DNA of 64,000 bases. It comes from Ctenosaura bakeri. Its lineage: Eukaryota; Chordata; Lepidosauria; Squamata; Iguanidae. Below, piece by piece: positions 62,484-64,000 of this stretch. Below the pieces are notes generated by a model. That model saw only the letters and a list, made by a program, of their open reading frames with translations, did no database searches and had not been told where the DNA came from. Within the stretch, counting starts at the first letter, position 1. Each line of letters opens with the position of its first letter. The stretch lies in contig CAOLHI010001018.1 in NCBI GenBank assembly GCA_948474755.1, positions 372,001-436,000 on the forward strand. Direction: 5' to 3'. Made by a program: the position numbers and the translations under genes.

Positions 62484-64000
62484 CATGTTTTAAAAGGTTA
62501 CAGTGGGGAGGGGGAATTGTATGAAATAAAATGTATCAATCTTGTACCAGTTGTTTCAAGTTTCTGATTTTTGGCAATTCGTCCATTCTGCAGTCCAGGA
62601 GCACAAAGTGTCATAGGTTCTCTTGACCTGCTGAGAAGACTTTGTGGGGAGTTCAGTGGACTGCAGGGAAAAGGAGAAGAAGGGAAAGATCCATTGCAGA
62701 AGCATGCATTCTGTTCCTGACACATTGCGGTTGGTAAATAGTGACTACCAGTTGTACAATATATTAACATTACATGCACATAATCACTTGGGAAGCTGAG
62801 AGTTACTTATATTATGCTGTATCAGAAACAGAGATGTGAGACGGAAAATTTTCCACAGTAAATGAAAGATTTTCTGAAAATGCTAGAATTTTGCCATATT
62901 TGTCCATGGAAAATTTCTGCACCATAATATCTCCATGGTTGTCTGGGCTGTTGTGCTTTAATCAGTCGTTAGATGGGTAAATATAGGCTGTGTACTCATC
63001 TGAGTAGTACTCATCTCTGTACTCATATAAAGAGATAAACATTGACAAACTAGTCTTCAGAAGAATAGACTAACAAACACACTACTAAGCTTGTTTCTAT
63101 TCACAAAATTTCTTGCTTCTCAACCAGTTTGGAGTAATCAAGTCAATAGGTGATCTGTTGTCTGTGCTCATAGACTCTTATCCATCCTTTACATTCAACT
63201 AGTTGTGCTGAATCAGTTTTTCAACTCTTCATACATTCAACTGCCAACGATTAAGTGTTGATGTTGACCACATTCAGAGAAATAAATGAACATAAAGGCA
63301 AGTAAGTATGAAGCATCTTTAAATATGCCAAAAAGTGGTAGAAGGTGTGACATCACAGTAAGTGGACTTTTAAATCACTTGTTTATATAATTCCAGTTTT
63401 TTTTTTCAACTACTCAGGCAATTCCATTTCTAAGTCTTCATTTACTAATACTTCATGTTGAGATAGGCTTAACATTGATTCTGCTGGTTCAAATGGTTTC
63501 CAAAGAAGACTGTTCACTATGTGTACTCTTCCAGACTCAGAAATCTAGTACTATTTTCCAAATGGAACTGACATCAACAGGAGTGCCTGAATATGTGTTG
63601 CCTTTTGGGTCCAGCATAGAATTGCTGGCCTTACATGCAATTTATTCTGTGCTGTAATGTCAGCAGGATGGCGTGCTGATGCACTATAGCAGCTTCACAG
63701 CAATTGTAATGAATCTCCTCTGCCAAATATCAAATTAGAAACTCCCCAGTGTTTGTCATATTTGCTGTGACAGCCCTTAAAGGATTGAAGACAGCAGGTC
63801 TTTGAGTGTCATTCCAAGAGGCAAGATGGAGCAGGTCAGCCAACTAAAGAACAGTAGGGTGGCAAACATTCCTGCTAGTGAGAAAATGAGGAAAGCAGGG
63901 GCAGGTAAGCTATGCAGCAACAGATGTGTCCTTGTTTTCCTTCTAGCTGTGCTTGCAACAGCAGATAATAGCTCATAGAAGTAAATGGAGTAACATTAAG
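62484..64000. other. Intergenic sequence to the right edge
   Basis: AT-rich sequence without a recognisable gene. The next gene on human 1p13.3 after SLC25A24 would be VAV3; nothing of it is visible here. Confidence 0.35.

Overview
This is a stretch of vertebrate nuclear genome, almost certainly from a squamate reptile and most likely a lizard. The clues are two intron-containing vertebrate genes and a repeat set typical of lizards: tRNA-headed SINEs ending in GTTGTTGTT, a BovB/RTE LINE, hAT, Tigger-like and Harbinger-like DNA transposons, Helitrons and solo LTRs. The species cannot be named from the sequence alone. There is no prokaryotic, phage or CRISPR content.

Two divergent genes are present. 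On the minus strand, positions 4714-4862 hold coding exon 1 of FAM102B (EEIG2), with a CpG-rich promoter/5'UTR up to about 5480; the rest of that gene lies off the left edge. On the plus strand, 29591-56840 holds a complete ten-exon SLC25A24 (SCaMC-1), the Ca2+-regulated mitochondrial ATP-Mg/phosphate carrier. It has four N-terminal EF-hands and three carrier repeats, and its 3'UTR probably ends near 59870. The head-to-head FAM102B/SLC25A24 pair matches the order known in human 1p13.3, which supports both names. All nine introns have GT/AG ends and compatible phases. The one defect is a single missing base in exon 5 (about 44918-44921), in the invariant region before the first carrier signature. 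It breaks the frame and is either a sequencing or assembly error or a real loss-of-function allele.

The 24 kb between the two promoters and the SLC25A24 introns are a dense layering of mobile elements, many with exact target-site duplications visible. They include a family of ~180-bp palindromic MITEs with 3-bp duplications (at least 11 related copies), two GC-rich Harbinger-type elements (1948-2425 and 47473-48071), four full-length solo LTRs of one TGTTAC...GTAACA-type group plus a partial fifth, Helitrons, hAT and Tigger-like elements, a BovB fragment, tRNA-SINEs and a 5S rRNA-derived SINE. Nested insertions give a relative chronology (LTR in SINE, LTR in Helitron, LTR in MITE, hAT in MITE, hAT in Tigger-like element, MITE in BovB, MITE in hAT). 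Several MITEs cluster in the 1.5 kb just upstream of SLC25A24.

I found no convincing new multi-gene system. The best leads are the exon-5 frameshift, the MITE cluster at the SLC25A24 promoter, the unusual target-site preference of the MITE family, and the CpG-rich composite transposons that mimic CpG islands or exons.
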